From: Nitrospirota bacterium
GTDB lineage: Bacteria > Nitrospirota > Nitrospiria > JACQBZ01
DNA: 59,038 nucleotides
Direction: 5' to 3'
Assembly: GCA_016194285.1 (NCBI GenBank)
Contig: JACQBZ010000015.1
Location: forward strand, 1-59,038
Positions 9,195 through 17,411 of the stretch are shown here, in pieces (the first letter of the stretch is position 1; every line of letters begins with the position of its first letter). The notes beneath the pieces were generated by a model, which was given only the letters and a program-made list of their open reading frames with translations, was not told where the DNA came from and made no database searches. The position numbers and the translations under genes were made by a program.

Positions 9195-9257
9195 CCCAGC
9201 GAGCAAGGCGAGCGAGAGGGGGAGACTCCGTCAGCGGAGGGGGCGACGTGAGCCCCT
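9195..9257 (+). repeat. Multi-hairpin dispersed repeat, copy 1
   Basis: About 63 bases directly after the pilC stop. It shares two near-identical blocks with the reverse complement of 51304-51376: one of about 23 bases beginning GCGAGCGAGAGGGGGAG, and one of about 20 bases beginning GGAGGGGGCGACG. Between the blocks is a small hairpin (CTCCG-TCAG-CGGAG). The repeat supplies the GGAGG and the GTG start of the downstream kinase gene. Confidence 0.8.
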
Positions 9258-10390
9258 CTAATAATAAATTCGTGCAGCCCGGCAACGGTTTTGATAATGG
9301 GCTGTCTTCCTTCCTCTTCAAGCGACGCGTTCAACTCAGTCTCTTTTTTTTCATCCCTTTATTCCTGATCCTGTTTTCCCTCGCGCCGACCTACATTGCG
9401 GTCGCGCTGGTATCCCGGGCCGTCCTTTCTTCTGAAAAATTCGGTCCGGTCGCTGCCCTGGCCGGCTTTCACGCGTCCATCACCGGGATGATCCCGGTCT
9501 TTCTGATCATCGGGCTGATCGCACTGGCGGCCGGTCTCTTCATCGCCTATGCACTGGTCCAGCCTGTAAAGCGGCTCCAGGAAGCGATTCACAGTGTCAC
9601 GATCGGAGATTTCAGGGCGGATCTCCGGTTAGACGCGACGGGAGAGTTCGCTTACCTGGGCCGAGACTTCAACCGGATGGTTTCAAAACTGGCGATGCAG
9701 GAACAACTCCAGCGAACGGAACGTCTGGCGGCTCTGGGGACGCTGGCCGCCGGCGTGGCGCACGAGATCCGAAACCCCTTGGGGGCGGTTAAAGGGTTGG
9801 CTCAACTCCTGCAGGAATCGGCCGATTCACCGTCTGAGAGAAAGTACGCCGAGACGATCGTGGGGGAAGTAAACCGGCTGGACACGGTGGTGGAGCGTCT
9901 CTTGCGGCTCGCCCGTCCGGCCAGTGGCCTGATCGAAAAAGTGGATCTGAACCGACTGGTTCATGATGCCGTTGAATTGTGCGGCTACGAACGAAACACA
10001 AAGCAAATTACGATCCTCCAGGAGTATGATCAACGGATCTCCGAAATCTTGCTGGACCGAGAAGCGATGCTCCAAGCCGTCTTAAATGTGCTCCGGAACG
10101 CCGTCCAGGCGATTCCAGGTGCGGGGACGATTCGGGTCAAGACGGCCTTGCGGGCCAAGCCGGACCCTTCCCAGGCACGGCGGGTGTCGATCGAGATCGC
10201 GAACACCGATTCGACGATTCCTCCCGCCGATTACAAGCGGATCTTCGATCCCTTTTACACCACGAAGGAAGGCGGAACCGGCCTGGGCTTGGCCATTACC
10301 CACCAGGTTGTGACCGCGCAGGGCGGGACGATCGAGGTCGAGAGCGGCCACGGCGAGACGGTCTTCGCGATCGAATTGCCGGTGAAATAA
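9248..10390 (+). CDS. pilS: PilS/NtrB-like membrane sensor histidine kinase
   Basis: 380 residues from the GTG at 9248, which has GGAGG at ideal distance, although both lie within a dispersed repeat; a later in-frame GTG at 9272 is possible. Two membrane segments (about 27-57 and 78-103) flank a short periplasmic loop. A HAMP-like linker, a HisKA domain with HEIRNPLGAVKGLAQLL (His near 171) and a HATPase_c domain follow. The N box reads NVLRNAVQAI and the G2 region EGGTGLGLAI. The G1 box, normally DxGxG, reads NTDSTI, an unusual degeneration. It forms an overlapping pair with the NtrC-type gene and probably senses pilin in the membrane, as PilS does. Confidence 0.82.
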   Translation: MSPSNNKFVQPGNGFDNGLSSFLFKRRVQLSLFFFIPLFLILFSLAPTYIAVALVSRAVLSSEKFGPVAALAGFHASITGMIPVFLIIGLIALAAGLFIAYALVQPVKRLQEAIHSVTIGDFRADLRLDATGEFAYLGRDFNRMVSKLAMQEQLQRTERLAALGTLAAGVAHEIRNPLGAVKGLAQLLQESADSPSERKYAETIVGEVNRLDTVVERLLRLARPASGLIEKVDLNRLVHDAVELCGYERNTKQITILQEYDQRISEILLDREAMLQAVLNVLRNAVQAIPGAGTIRVKTALRAKPDPSQARRVSIEIANTDSTIPPADYKRIFDPFYTTKEGGTGLGLAITHQVVTAQGGTIEVESGHGETVFAIELPVK

Positions 10391-11757
10391 TGGATGCCTC
10401 ACCCAAAATCCTGATCGTCGACGATGAAGAGGGCATGCGGTTTTTTTTGAGCGAGGCGCTGAAAAAGGAAGGCTACTCCTTCGAGACGGCGTCGGACGGA
10501 CGGGAAGCCCTTGAAAAACTGCAATCCGGACAGTGTAAGATCGTCCTGATGGACGTCAAGATGCCCCGTCTTAACGGCCTGCTGGCGTTGGAAAAAATGA
10601 AGGAGTTTGATCCGGATCTTGTGGTGATTCTCATGACGGCGTTCGGATCCAAAAAAGTGGCGATCGAGACCTTGCAGAAAGGCGCCTACGATTATTTTAC
10701 AAAGCCGTTCGATCTGGACGAGATGCGAATCGTGATTAAACGAGCCGTGGAGCGTTGTCGGCTCACGGAGGAGGTCCGGCGGCTCCACCGGCACCTGGGT
10801 GAGGAATCGTCGGTGATGCTGGGAGACAGCCCGGCCATGCGGAAGGTTTTCGACCTGATCCGAAAAGTGGCCGACAGCGATGTCACCGTGCTGGTGACCG
10901 GCGAGAGCGGAACGGGGAAAGAGCTGGTGGCCCGGGCCATCCATCAGCAGAGCCCCCGCCGGCCTCGGCCGTTTCTGACCGTCAACTGCGCCAGCATCCC
11001 GGAGAGTTTGCTGGAGGCCGAGTTGTTCGGGCATGAAAAGGGGTCCTTCACCGGGGCGCATCAACAAAGGCTGGGTAAATTTGAGTTGGCCCATGAAGGA
11101 ACCCTTTTTTTGGACGAAGTGGGCGAGATGACGCCGGGCATGCAGGCCAAGATCCTTCGCGTGCTGCAGGAACGCGAGATCGAACGCGTCGGCGGGGTCA
11201 AGCCCATTCCGGTGGACATCCGGGTCATCGCCGCGACGAATCAGGATCTGGGCGAAGCCGTGAAGACCGGCCGATTTCGCGAAGACCTGTTCTTCCGCTT
11301 GAACGTCGTGAATATTCATCTGCCCCCGCTTCGTGAGCGGCTCGAAGATATCCCGCTGCTCGCCCAATCGTTTCTCAAACTGTACGCTCAGAAATTCAAT
11401 CGCCGTGTCGGCCGGATCGATGAGCAGGCCAAGACCTGGCTGCTTCGTCAACGGTGGCCGGGAAACATCCGGGAGCTTGAAAACGTGATCCAGCGGGCGG
11501 TCGTCTTAGCGGAGGCCGATGTTCTGGATTTGAATGATCTTCAGGACGCCGTTCAGTCTCCGATCGAAGACCATTCTGAACCCATAGGGACCGGACGTCT
11601 TCGCGACCATTTGGAGCGAATCAGTTCGGATATCGAGAAAAAATTGATCGAGCAGGCGTTGGCCGAGGAGCATGATCAAAGAAGCGCCGCCGCAAAGCGT
11701 CTCGGCATCAGCCGGAAGCACCTTTATAACAAAATGAAGAAATATGGACTTGTGTAA
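10390..11757 (+). CDS. pilR: PilR/NtrC-like sigma-54-dependent response regulator
   Basis: 455 residues in three domains. The receiver domain (1-120) has acidic residues at DDE (11-13), phospho-acceptor Asp55 in LMDVKMP and Lys105 in FTKPF. The AAA+ domain (about 140-375) has GESGTGKE (171-178), GSFTGA (218-223) at the sigma-54 contact loop, Walker B LFLDEVGE and a WPGNIRELENVI sensor II region. The C-terminal Fis-type helix-turn-helix is AAAKRLGISRKHLYNKMKKYG. Its ATG overlaps the kinase stop (TAATG). A sigma-54 promoter 104 bases downstream makes the pilin genes the obvious target. Confidence 0.9.
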   Translation: MDASPKILIVDDEEGMRFFLSEALKKEGYSFETASDGREALEKLQSGQCKIVLMDVKMPRLNGLLALEKMKEFDPDLVVILMTAFGSKKVAIETLQKGAYDYFTKPFDLDEMRIVIKRAVERCRLTEEVRRLHRHLGEESSVMLGDSPAMRKVFDLIRKVADSDVTVLVTGESGTGKELVARAIHQQSPRRPRPFLTVNCASIPESLLEAELFGHEKGSFTGAHQQRLGKFELAHEGTLFLDEVGEMTPGMQAKILRVLQEREIERVGGVKPIPVDIRVIAATNQDLGEAVKTGRFREDLFFRLNVVNIHLPPLRERLEDIPLLAQSFLKLYAQKFNRRVGRIDEQAKTWLLRQRWPGNIRELENVIQRAVVLAEADVLDLNDLQDAVQSPIEDHSEPIGTGRLRDHLERISSDIEKKLIEQALAEEHDQRSAAAKRLGISRKHLYNKMKKYGLV

Positions 11758-11805
11758 TGGCGGTGACGTTTGTGTACAGGATTACTCACGGTTTTTGGCA
11801 TCTGC

Positions 11806-11811
11806 TATAAT
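11806..11811 (+). promoter_or_regulatory. Possible -10 element upstream of the first pilin gene
   Basis: A consensus TATAAT lies 50 bases before the sigma-54 site. The best -35 match (TTACTC at 18 bases) is poor, so this is recorded only as a possible basal promoter. Confidence 0.25.
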
Positions 11812-11860
11812 GGTATTGGTTAACAGGCTAAAATATCGCAGGGTAACCTGTCCGAGCCCG

Positions 11861-11877
11861 TTGGCATGAGTTTTGCT
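11861..11877 (+). promoter_or_regulatory. Sigma-54 (RpoN) promoter for the pilin cluster
   Basis: TTGGCATGAGTTTTGCT matches the TGGCAcg-N4-TTGCa consensus with the obligatory GG (11863-11864), ten-base spacing and GC (11875-11876). It lies 104 bases after the stop of an NtrC-type activator gene and about 55 bases before the first pilin start. That spacing and context are as known for PilS/PilR-controlled pilA promoters. Confidence 0.88.
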
Positions 11878-11932
11878 TGATGTCTAGGAGTGGTTAGCGA
11901 AACTGTCCGGGTCATGGATTCAAAAAACATAG

Positions 11933-12325
11933 ATGCGGCTCAAAGGGGAACAGGGCCTTGGAATCGTTGATACACTGATTGTTCTGGTCCTGATCTCGAT
12001 CTTCATCGGGGTGCTGCTCCCCAAGTATCAGCGAATGGCGCAGGAGGCGCGTGAGGTGGCCTTGCAGATTTCCTTGGGAAATATACGGAAGGCGATGCAA
12101 ATGTACGTGCTTACCAAACAAAAAATCCCGACCGATCTGCGGGTTCTGATGAATGAACGATATGCTTTTCCTATCAAAGAAGGAACCATCTTTACCGATC
12201 AGTATTTGAAGGCCATTGCATTAGATGAAGCAGGCTATCCAATGGATCCGTTCGGCAATCGATTCGGATATGATCCTTCGAACGGCCGCGTTTATTCGAC
12301 GACGAAAGGGTACGAAAAGTGGTGA
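11933..12325 (+). CDS. Type IV pilin-like / GspG-like pseudopilin with Asp at position 5
   Basis: 130 residues. A short basic leader ends in Gly8, followed by a hydrophobic helix (GIVDTLIVLVLISIFIGVLL), so the prepilin architecture is clear. The mature N-terminus would read LGIVD, placing Asp rather than the near-universal Glu at position 5. The C-terminal region PMDPFGNRFGYDPSNG resembles the DPWGNPY segment of GspG-type major pseudopilins. It is first in the pilin cluster, directly below the sigma-54 promoter. No strong ribosome-binding site precedes the ATG. The likely role is as a pseudopilin or minor pilin initiating the fibre. Confidence 0.75.
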   Translation: MRLKGEQGLGIVDTLIVLVLISIFIGVLLPKYQRMAQEAREVALQISLGNIRKAMQMYVLTKQKIPTDLRVLMNERYAFPIKEGTIFTDQYLKAIALDEAGYPMDPFGNRFGYDPSNGRVYSTTKGYEKW

Positions 12326-12434
12326 TCGACAGTTCTTGATAAAGGTGGAAAAGGAAAGGCATTGTGATTAATGAAATGATGGAAAGATGGAGCATCAATC
12401 CATAAACCCTACACCAAAACAAAGGAGAAAGAAC

Positions 12435-12914
12435 ATGAAGATGCTAAAGAATGAAAAAGGTTTCACGCTGATCGAGTTGGTCTTGATTATCGTAATCCTG
12501 GGCATTCTGGGCGCCGTGGCGACGGTACAGTTCGGAAACATTATCCGCGATTCAAAAGATTCGTCCGTTGTGGGCGGGGCGGCTTCCGCGAGTGCGCAGC
12601 TTGCGATAGGGATCAATGCGGCCAAAACGCTTCCGACAGCAACCGCAGGAACCGGGAACTGCAACACCGGCACCGGTGGAGATAACAGTTTTAATGACAG
12701 GGTCTATAGCTGTCTTTCATTCACAGGCGGTGTATTTAAAGGCGGCTTAGAGAATCCAACAACAACTAACAATTTCAATATTTGCACCGGGGCGGCTTGT
12801 GCTGGCGCAACGGGAACCGGCTGCGGCTCAATTACGGAACGGTTTGTGAGGGTTACCTATACCAGTACGACCGGCGCGCTCGCCGTTACCTCACCAACTG
12901 GCTGTGCATCGTAA
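12435..12914 (+). CDS. pilA: Type IV major pilin (PilA-like)
   Basis: 159 residues from the ATG at 12435, preceded by AAAGGAGAAAGAAC. The leader MKMLKNEKG ends at the prepilin peptidase site, followed by FTLIELVLIIVILGILGAVA with Glu at +5. The body is small, rich in Ala, Gly and Thr, and has several cysteines (GNCN, YSCLS, NICTGAAC, GTGCGS, PTGCAS) that could make disulfide loops. A strong hairpin follows the gene. It is the best candidate for the major subunit because of its strong ribosome-binding site and its own following hairpin, but this is inference from sequence alone. Confidence 0.8.
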   Translation: MKMLKNEKGFTLIELVLIIVILGILGAVATVQFGNIIRDSKDSSVVGGAASASAQLAIGINAAKTLPTATAGTGNCNTGTGGDNSFNDRVYSCLSFTGGVFKGGLENPTTTNNFNICTGAACAGATGTGCGSITERFVRVTYTSTTGALAVTSPTGCAS

Positions 12915-12968
12915 TAAACGGCTGGGTGGTCTGACAAGGGATTAAATCAGCCGTGTTGCATCTGTAGA

Positions 12969-13003
12969 GAGGCAGGGAGAGGGTTTTCCCCTCTCCCTGC
13001 CTC
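12969..13003 (+). terminator. Strong 15-bp hairpin after the major pilin gene
   Basis: GAGGCAGGGAGAGGG (12969-12983) pairs perfectly with 12989-13003 around a TTTTC loop. No run of T follows, so it could be an mRNA-stabilising 3' hairpin that keeps pilin message high rather than a classical terminator. Apart from this hairpin and a weak -10 (TATAAT at 13154-13159), I see nothing in the 264-base gap. Confidence 0.55.
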
Positions 13004-13178
13004 ATATTAAGATAAGAGAGCATGAACGATGTGGAGTAGGCGGGGTTTTCGCTTGCGCGCTGGGTGAGTCGACTTTCTGAGTAGGGTGCGAATCTTGTTT
13101 CCCCATCGAATCGCAAGCGGGATGTCTTCCCCTTGCGATCTTTTTTTTGAGGGTATAATGAAAGAGTGAGCCAATAGA

Positions 13179-13712
13179 ATGATCGTTAAGAATGAAAACG
13201 GTTTCACCCTGATCGAACTGGTCCTAACCATTATTATTGTCATCATCTTGGCCACTGTCGTGTCCCTGGGTCTTTCCGGTCTTTCAACCGCCCGGCTGAA
13301 CAATGCAGTGAATAAAGTGGTCGGCGACCTGAGATATGCCCAACAACTGGCGATCAGCACGCAAAGCCGCCACGGGATGACGGTGGATCCTTCGGCGGCC
13401 CAGTACACGATCTATAGGACTCCGGCCACAGCCGTTCCGGACCCGTCCAATCTGGGAAAGAACCTGGTGGTAATCTTTAATGACTATCAGCAGGGGCAGC
13501 TTGCCGGGGTGGTCTTTGCCTCGGCCACGCCGTTCACGACGGTCCCGCCGGCCTGCGGTGCGGCGCGCAGCGCGATCGAGTTCAACAGCATCGGCGCACC
13601 GACCGATACCGGTGGAACAGTCTTGACTTGTACCTATACCCTTACCCTGAGCTATGCGGGGAATCCCTGGCAGATTACGATTCAACAGAACACGGGCAAC
13701 TTGACCTACTAA
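13179..13712 (+). CDS. Minor pilin, FimT/GspH type
   Basis: 177 residues. A short leader ends in NG, then FTLIELVLTIIIVIILATVV with Glu at +5, a standard type III signal. The following SGLSTARLNNAVNKVVGDLRYAQQLAISTQSRHG matches the GspH/FimT pattern, in which a long helix leads to a beta-rich head. Pilins of this type prime assembly and may bind DNA. It is the first of a run of four closely spaced genes in the order typical of minor pilins (FimT, PilV, PilW, PilX), with one base to the next gene. Confidence 0.82.
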   Translation: MIVKNENGFTLIELVLTIIIVIILATVVSLGLSGLSTARLNNAVNKVVGDLRYAQQLAISTQSRHGMTVDPSAAQYTIYRTPATAVPDPSNLGKNLVVIFNDYQQGQLAGVVFASATPFTTVPPACGAARSAIEFNSIGAPTDTGGTVLTCTYTLTLSYAGNPWQITIQQNTGNLTY

Positions 13713-13713
13713 A

Positions 13714-14142
13714 ATGAAGACGAAAGGATTTACATTGATTGAAGTGATTCTAACCATCGTGATCCTCGCGGTCGCGATCCCGGGCCTGATCTCGGCCGTC
13801 AGTTTCATGACCCAGAGCCAAGTGAACACCATCGGAACGACGATAGCGGCCGATCTGGCCCAGGATAAGATGGAGGAGATCATGGGGGACAGGATGAATC
13901 CGGCCAGAGGTTTTGCCTGGATCGTCAATGGCGCTCACTATCCAAACGATACCCCGATGACGGGCTATAACCGGACCGTGAATATCATCTGTGGGACGTC
14001 GCTCGACCTCAACACAAACGTCCCCCCATGTACAAGTGCAAATGCAACGGATTACAAACGCATCCAGGTCACGGTCAGCGCATCGGGAATCGGGCCGAGC
14101 GTGCCGGATGCGGTGCTGTATTCCGTGGTGACCAATCATTAA
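13714..14142 (+). CDS. Minor pilin, PilV/GspI type
   Basis: 142 residues. The short leader MKTKG is followed by FTLIEVILTIVILAVAIPGLISAV, with a helix-breaking Pro typical of PilV/GspI-like pilins. The next helix (AADLAQDKMEEIMGDR) matches the AxxxAxxKMEEI pattern of that group. It begins one base after the FimT-like gene and ends one base before the PilW-like gene. Such proteins cap the growing pilus tip; which exact partner it contacts cannot be read here. Confidence 0.82.
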   Translation: MKTKGFTLIEVILTIVILAVAIPGLISAVSFMTQSQVNTIGTTIAADLAQDKMEEIMGDRMNPARGFAWIVNGAHYPNDTPMTGYNRTVNIICGTSLDLNTNVPPCTSANATDYKRIQVTVSASGIGPSVPDAVLYSVVTNH

Positions 14143-14143
14143 G

Positions 14144-14638
14144 ATGCGAAACGAGCGCGGCGTTACATTGATCGAAATGATCCTCTCAATCGTCCTGATC
14201 GGGATCATCGGGACGGTTGCGGCCGGGGCGTTTCTCTATTCAACCGAAAGCGTACTGACCGGGAACAATGTCCGTGAGGCGACGCAGGTTAATCGTCTGG
14301 CGATGGACCGGATGGTTCGCGAGATGCGGAATGTGGCGGATAACACGAGCGTCGTGGCGGCCGGCGCCTCGACCTTCACGTTTGTAGATACGGGCGGAAA
14401 CAATATCAGTTTTACGCTGGCGGGGACCAACCTCAATCGCGTTAGCGCGACGACCGATACACTGGCCGCGAACGTTTCGGCGTTAGCCTTCACCTATTTC
14501 ACCAACACGGGGGCGGCGGCGGTGCCGAACCTGTCACCGGCCGCGACTGATATCTGGTGGGTCCAGATTGCCCTCACGGTGGGCACCGGTTCGTCGGCGG
14601 TCCAATTCCGGTCCCGCGTTCACCCGCGGAGCTTTTGA
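14144..14638 (+). CDS. Minor pilin, PilW/GspJ type
   Basis: 164 residues. Leader MRNERG, then VTLIEMILSIVLIGIIGTVAAGAF with Glu at +5. The following helix includes NRLAMDRMVREMRNV, the RMVREMR signature of PilW/GspJ-type pilins, and the body is beta-rich and polar. Position between the PilV-like and PilX-like genes supports a role in the tip complex. The mature N-terminus begins with Val rather than Phe, a tolerated variation. Confidence 0.8.
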   Translation: MRNERGVTLIEMILSIVLIGIIGTVAAGAFLYSTESVLTGNNVREATQVNRLAMDRMVREMRNVADNTSVVAAGASTFTFVDTGGNNISFTLAGTNLNRVSATTDTLAANVSALAFTYFTNTGAAAVPNLSPAATDIWWVQIALTVGTGSSAVQFRSRVHPRSF

Positions 14639-14651
14639 TGGAGGCGATGGC

Positions 14652-15608
14652 ATGAAACCTCTCCAATGGCAGAGTCAGCGAGGTGCCAGTCTCCTTATCG
14701 TTGTGGCGATTCTATTGATCGTCGGAATCATCGGTGCGGTCTTTGTATCGCTGATCGGCAACGAAAGCTTCACGGCCATGAACCAGTCGGCCGGTCTGCT
14801 GGCGTTCGGGGTTGCAGATGGCGGGGTGGAGTTTGAACAGTACAATCTTGCGCAGAACGTGGATTGGTACCGGAGCACGACGGATCCCATGCCGTCCTCG
14901 AACCGGACGCTGGGCACGGCCCCGAATACCGGCAGCTTCACCGTCAGCACCAACCTGCCGGCGACACGGCTGCGGCGACGGATTCCGAATGGGGTCACAA
15001 ACGCGGACATCTGCGTTTATACCACGGCCCAGTTCACACCGCCGGCCGCCGGCTACCTGCAGATCGGGGATATCGGGCAGGATCCGTTTGAGTTTGTTCA
15101 TTACAACAACATCGGGGCTTCGCCGGGCTGTGCCGCCGAATTCGCAGGCATTACGAGAAATCAGGCGATCAGTGGGGTTACAGGAACGGCCCAGGCGCAT
15201 GAACGCGGGGAGCCGGTTTACCCCGTTACGACACTGTTGGACGCGCTGGCCAATAACTGTACTGCCCTGGCCTCTCTCAGGATCACGAACCATCCCAAAT
15301 TTCTGACGGCCGGGACGCTCTCGATCTTAACCAACACCACTCCCGGTACGGTCGCCTGGGAGGAGATCAGCTATACCGGCTCGACCCGTGACTTGGTCTT
15401 GGGAGTGATGACCCTTCTCGGCGTGCAACGTTGCCGGAACGGGACTGCATCGGCCGCTCAGTTCGTCGGAAATCCCATTACGCCGATCCTGGCGGAGGGA
15501 ACGCTCGGCACGCCGGATTATGAGGCCGAGATCGTCTCGACCGGGACGACGCCGGTGGTCGTGGTGGGCAGCGCCAACCGCGTGATCCGGAAGACGGTCC
15601 AACGATAA
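14652..15608 (+). CDS. PilX-like pilus assembly protein
   Basis: 318 residues from the ATG at 14652; the open frame continues upstream but there overlaps the PilW-like gene. The N-terminus (RGASLLIVVAILLIVGIIGAVF) is a hydrophobic helix after a short basic stretch with no clear Gly-Phe and no Glu at +5, as in PilX/GspK-type proteins whose N-terminus is atypical. The following SFTAMNQSAGLLAFGVADGGVEFEQYN matches the A-x-A-E-G-G/A-x-E region of the PilX family. The rest is beta-rich with paired cysteines. It is the last pilin-like gene of the cluster and probably part of the tip complex. Confidence 0.7.
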   Translation: MKPLQWQSQRGASLLIVVAILLIVGIIGAVFVSLIGNESFTAMNQSAGLLAFGVADGGVEFEQYNLAQNVDWYRSTTDPMPSSNRTLGTAPNTGSFTVSTNLPATRLRRRIPNGVTNADICVYTTAQFTPPAAGYLQIGDIGQDPFEFVHYNNIGASPGCAAEFAGITRNQAISGVTGTAQAHERGEPVYPVTTLLDALANNCTALASLRITNHPKFLTAGTLSILTNTTPGTVAWEEISYTGSTRDLVLGVMTLLGVQRCRNGTASAAQFVGNPITPILAEGTLGTPDYEAEIVSTGTTPVVVVGSANRVIRKTVQR

Positions 15609-15625
15609 AGAAAGCGGGTGCTCTG

Positions 15626-17347
15626 ATGAAGATGAAATGGATAACCTTTGCGATGACGGCGATTTTCCTCGGGCTTTGGCAGTCCTCGGCCGAGGCGGCT
15701 TGTGCCTATACTGCAGTTCAGATAGGTCCGGTGCCGTCTGAACTCACAATGGGAAGCACTGCAACGATTACTTACAGGATTACGAACAATGTTACCGCGG
15801 GTGGAATATGCGCTGCCACCGACAGAATCTACCAGGTGCGATTCAAAATTGCCGGAACACTCAGCACCTTTAATGTAGCGTCAACCGTTCCTCCGTTAAA
15901 CTGGAATACCGATCCCGGCAAGTCAACAACGACCCAAATGTATTTCATGGCTAATTCATGGGCGGATTCCATTCTCCCCGGCGCTTCCAAGGATTTTAAC
16001 TTTGTTATCAACGTCGGCACCTCGTCGGCGGATGTTACGGAAACGCTCAAAGAAGTCCGCGCAAGATGGACTAACCAAACCACGGCATTCCCTGCTCCCA
16101 CCGCTGAGCCGACACAGACTGGAAGCGTAAGGTGTACTACCGCTGCATGCAAAGGGTCTTGGACTTTGAAATCGCTGTCTATGACTCTCGTGCCGTCAAC
16201 TTTCAACATAGGGACCGGCTGCCAATTTACGCTGACCATGACGGTGACGAACAAATCAACATCTGGACCAATTACTGTAACCTCAGTGCCAAAGCCGCCG
16301 ACACGAACAGGCGTGAGCGCCACAACAACCTCTATCCCTCCCGATCTGAGCCTGGCCGCCAACGGTGGAACGGGGACCATGATCTGGACATACACTGCCG
16401 GTGCCACGGCAGGCACGCTTACCTTCACTGCCTATGCCCAGGACAGCACAGCAACGCGAAAATCATCATCTGTAACTACTGCGACCATAACCATTTCCAC
16501 AGGCGTCAGTTGCAATCTTACTGCCACCATTGCTGTTACGGCTTGCCTCTTCACAGGCGATACGGCCACCTTTGTCATGACCGTGACAAATAACACGGGA
16601 GGCGCAGTAACTGCTGTTACACCGTCGGCCCTCACAAAATTCACGACCGGTGCAGCCGCGATCGGCGCATTCACAGGACCGGCCCCCGCCTCCATAGCAG
16701 CCATTGCCAACGGCGCCTCGGGAACATTTACATGGACCGCGCCGGTGACGGGAAACGTGAATGACACCTACTATGTGACCGGCTTCGCCACGGCAGCCGG
16801 TCCGATTACGACAGCGACTGCAACGTCCAATACAGGGCGCGTGGGCGGGTATACCGTCGCCGTAAGTCCGGCATCAACAAACGCCGGCAGCACCAACCAG
16901 GAATTGAGCTGGACGATCACGAACAACGGCTGCGCCGATGTGAAACAGGTCCAGATCACGGTCCCCGCGGGCTGGGGCCTGCCGGTCACGGATACCTATT
17001 CGATGATCGACCAGTACAATCCGCCCAATCCCGGAACGAATCCGATCGAGGATATCTGGACAGTTTCCGGCGCCAATCCCGTCACCTTCGCCGCGACGAT
17101 CTTGCCTCCCAGCGCGAGCACGGATGTCCTCCCGCTCATCGGGGGTTCGCCCAAGGACGGTACCTTCAATCTGGTCTTTCCAACGACGCCCTCTTCGACC
17201 GGGACCAGCAGCTTCCAGATCACAATCACGGATACGAACAATACATCCGTCACTCGGACCACGGATGTCACGGTGAACGCATTTAACTCAGGAAGCCCGG
17301 ATCCGAACGCAAACGGGACCGGGGCCACGCGGGAGGATTTCCCTTAA
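15626..17347 (+). CDS. Secreted protein with repeated Ig-like (CARDB/DUF11-type) domains
   Basis: 573 residues. The Sec signal peptide (KMKWITFAMTAIFLGLWQSSAEA) has a good cleavage site before ACAYTA. The mature part is a series of Thr/Ala-rich beta domains, each with a T-N-N/K signature: TYRITNNVTAG, TMTVTNKSTSG, VMTVTNNTGGA and SWTITNNGCAD. This suggests four related Ig-like repeats of about 110-130 residues. There is no C-terminal anchor; it ends GTGATREDFP. Position after the minor pilins suggests a pilus-associated surface adhesin or tip protein in place of PilY1, which is absent here. The function is inferred from context; I do not recognise the family precisely. Confidence 0.6.
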   Translation: MKMKWITFAMTAIFLGLWQSSAEAACAYTAVQIGPVPSELTMGSTATITYRITNNVTAGGICAATDRIYQVRFKIAGTLSTFNVASTVPPLNWNTDPGKSTTTQMYFMANSWADSILPGASKDFNFVINVGTSSADVTETLKEVRARWTNQTTAFPAPTAEPTQTGSVRCTTAACKGSWTLKSLSMTLVPSTFNIGTGCQFTLTMTVTNKSTSGPITVTSVPKPPTRTGVSATTTSIPPDLSLAANGGTGTMIWTYTAGATAGTLTFTAYAQDSTATRKSSSVTTATITISTGVSCNLTATIAVTACLFTGDTATFVMTVTNNTGGAVTAVTPSALTKFTTGAAAIGAFTGPAPASIAAIANGASGTFTWTAPVTGNVNDTYYVTGFATAAGPITTATATSNTGRVGGYTVAVSPASTNAGSTNQELSWTITNNGCADVKQVQITVPAGWGLPVTDTYSMIDQYNPPNPGTNPIEDIWTVSGANPVTFAATILPPSASTDVLPLIGGSPKDGTFNLVFPTTPSSTGTSSFQITITDTNNTSVTRTTDVTVNAFNSGSPDPNANGTGATREDFP

Positions 17348-17411
17348 GTTTTTAGTTCTAGAGGCGCCGGTATCTCTTAAGACACCGGCAAAACCGACAA
17401 AGGAGGAAATC

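Noticed and set aside
12346-12360. Possible second sigma-54 site before the major pilin gene (GG, ten bases, GC)
   Set aside because: Only the GG/GC spacing fits; the flanking bases (GGAAAAGGAAAGGC) lack TGGCAC and TTGCA. Kept as unlikely.
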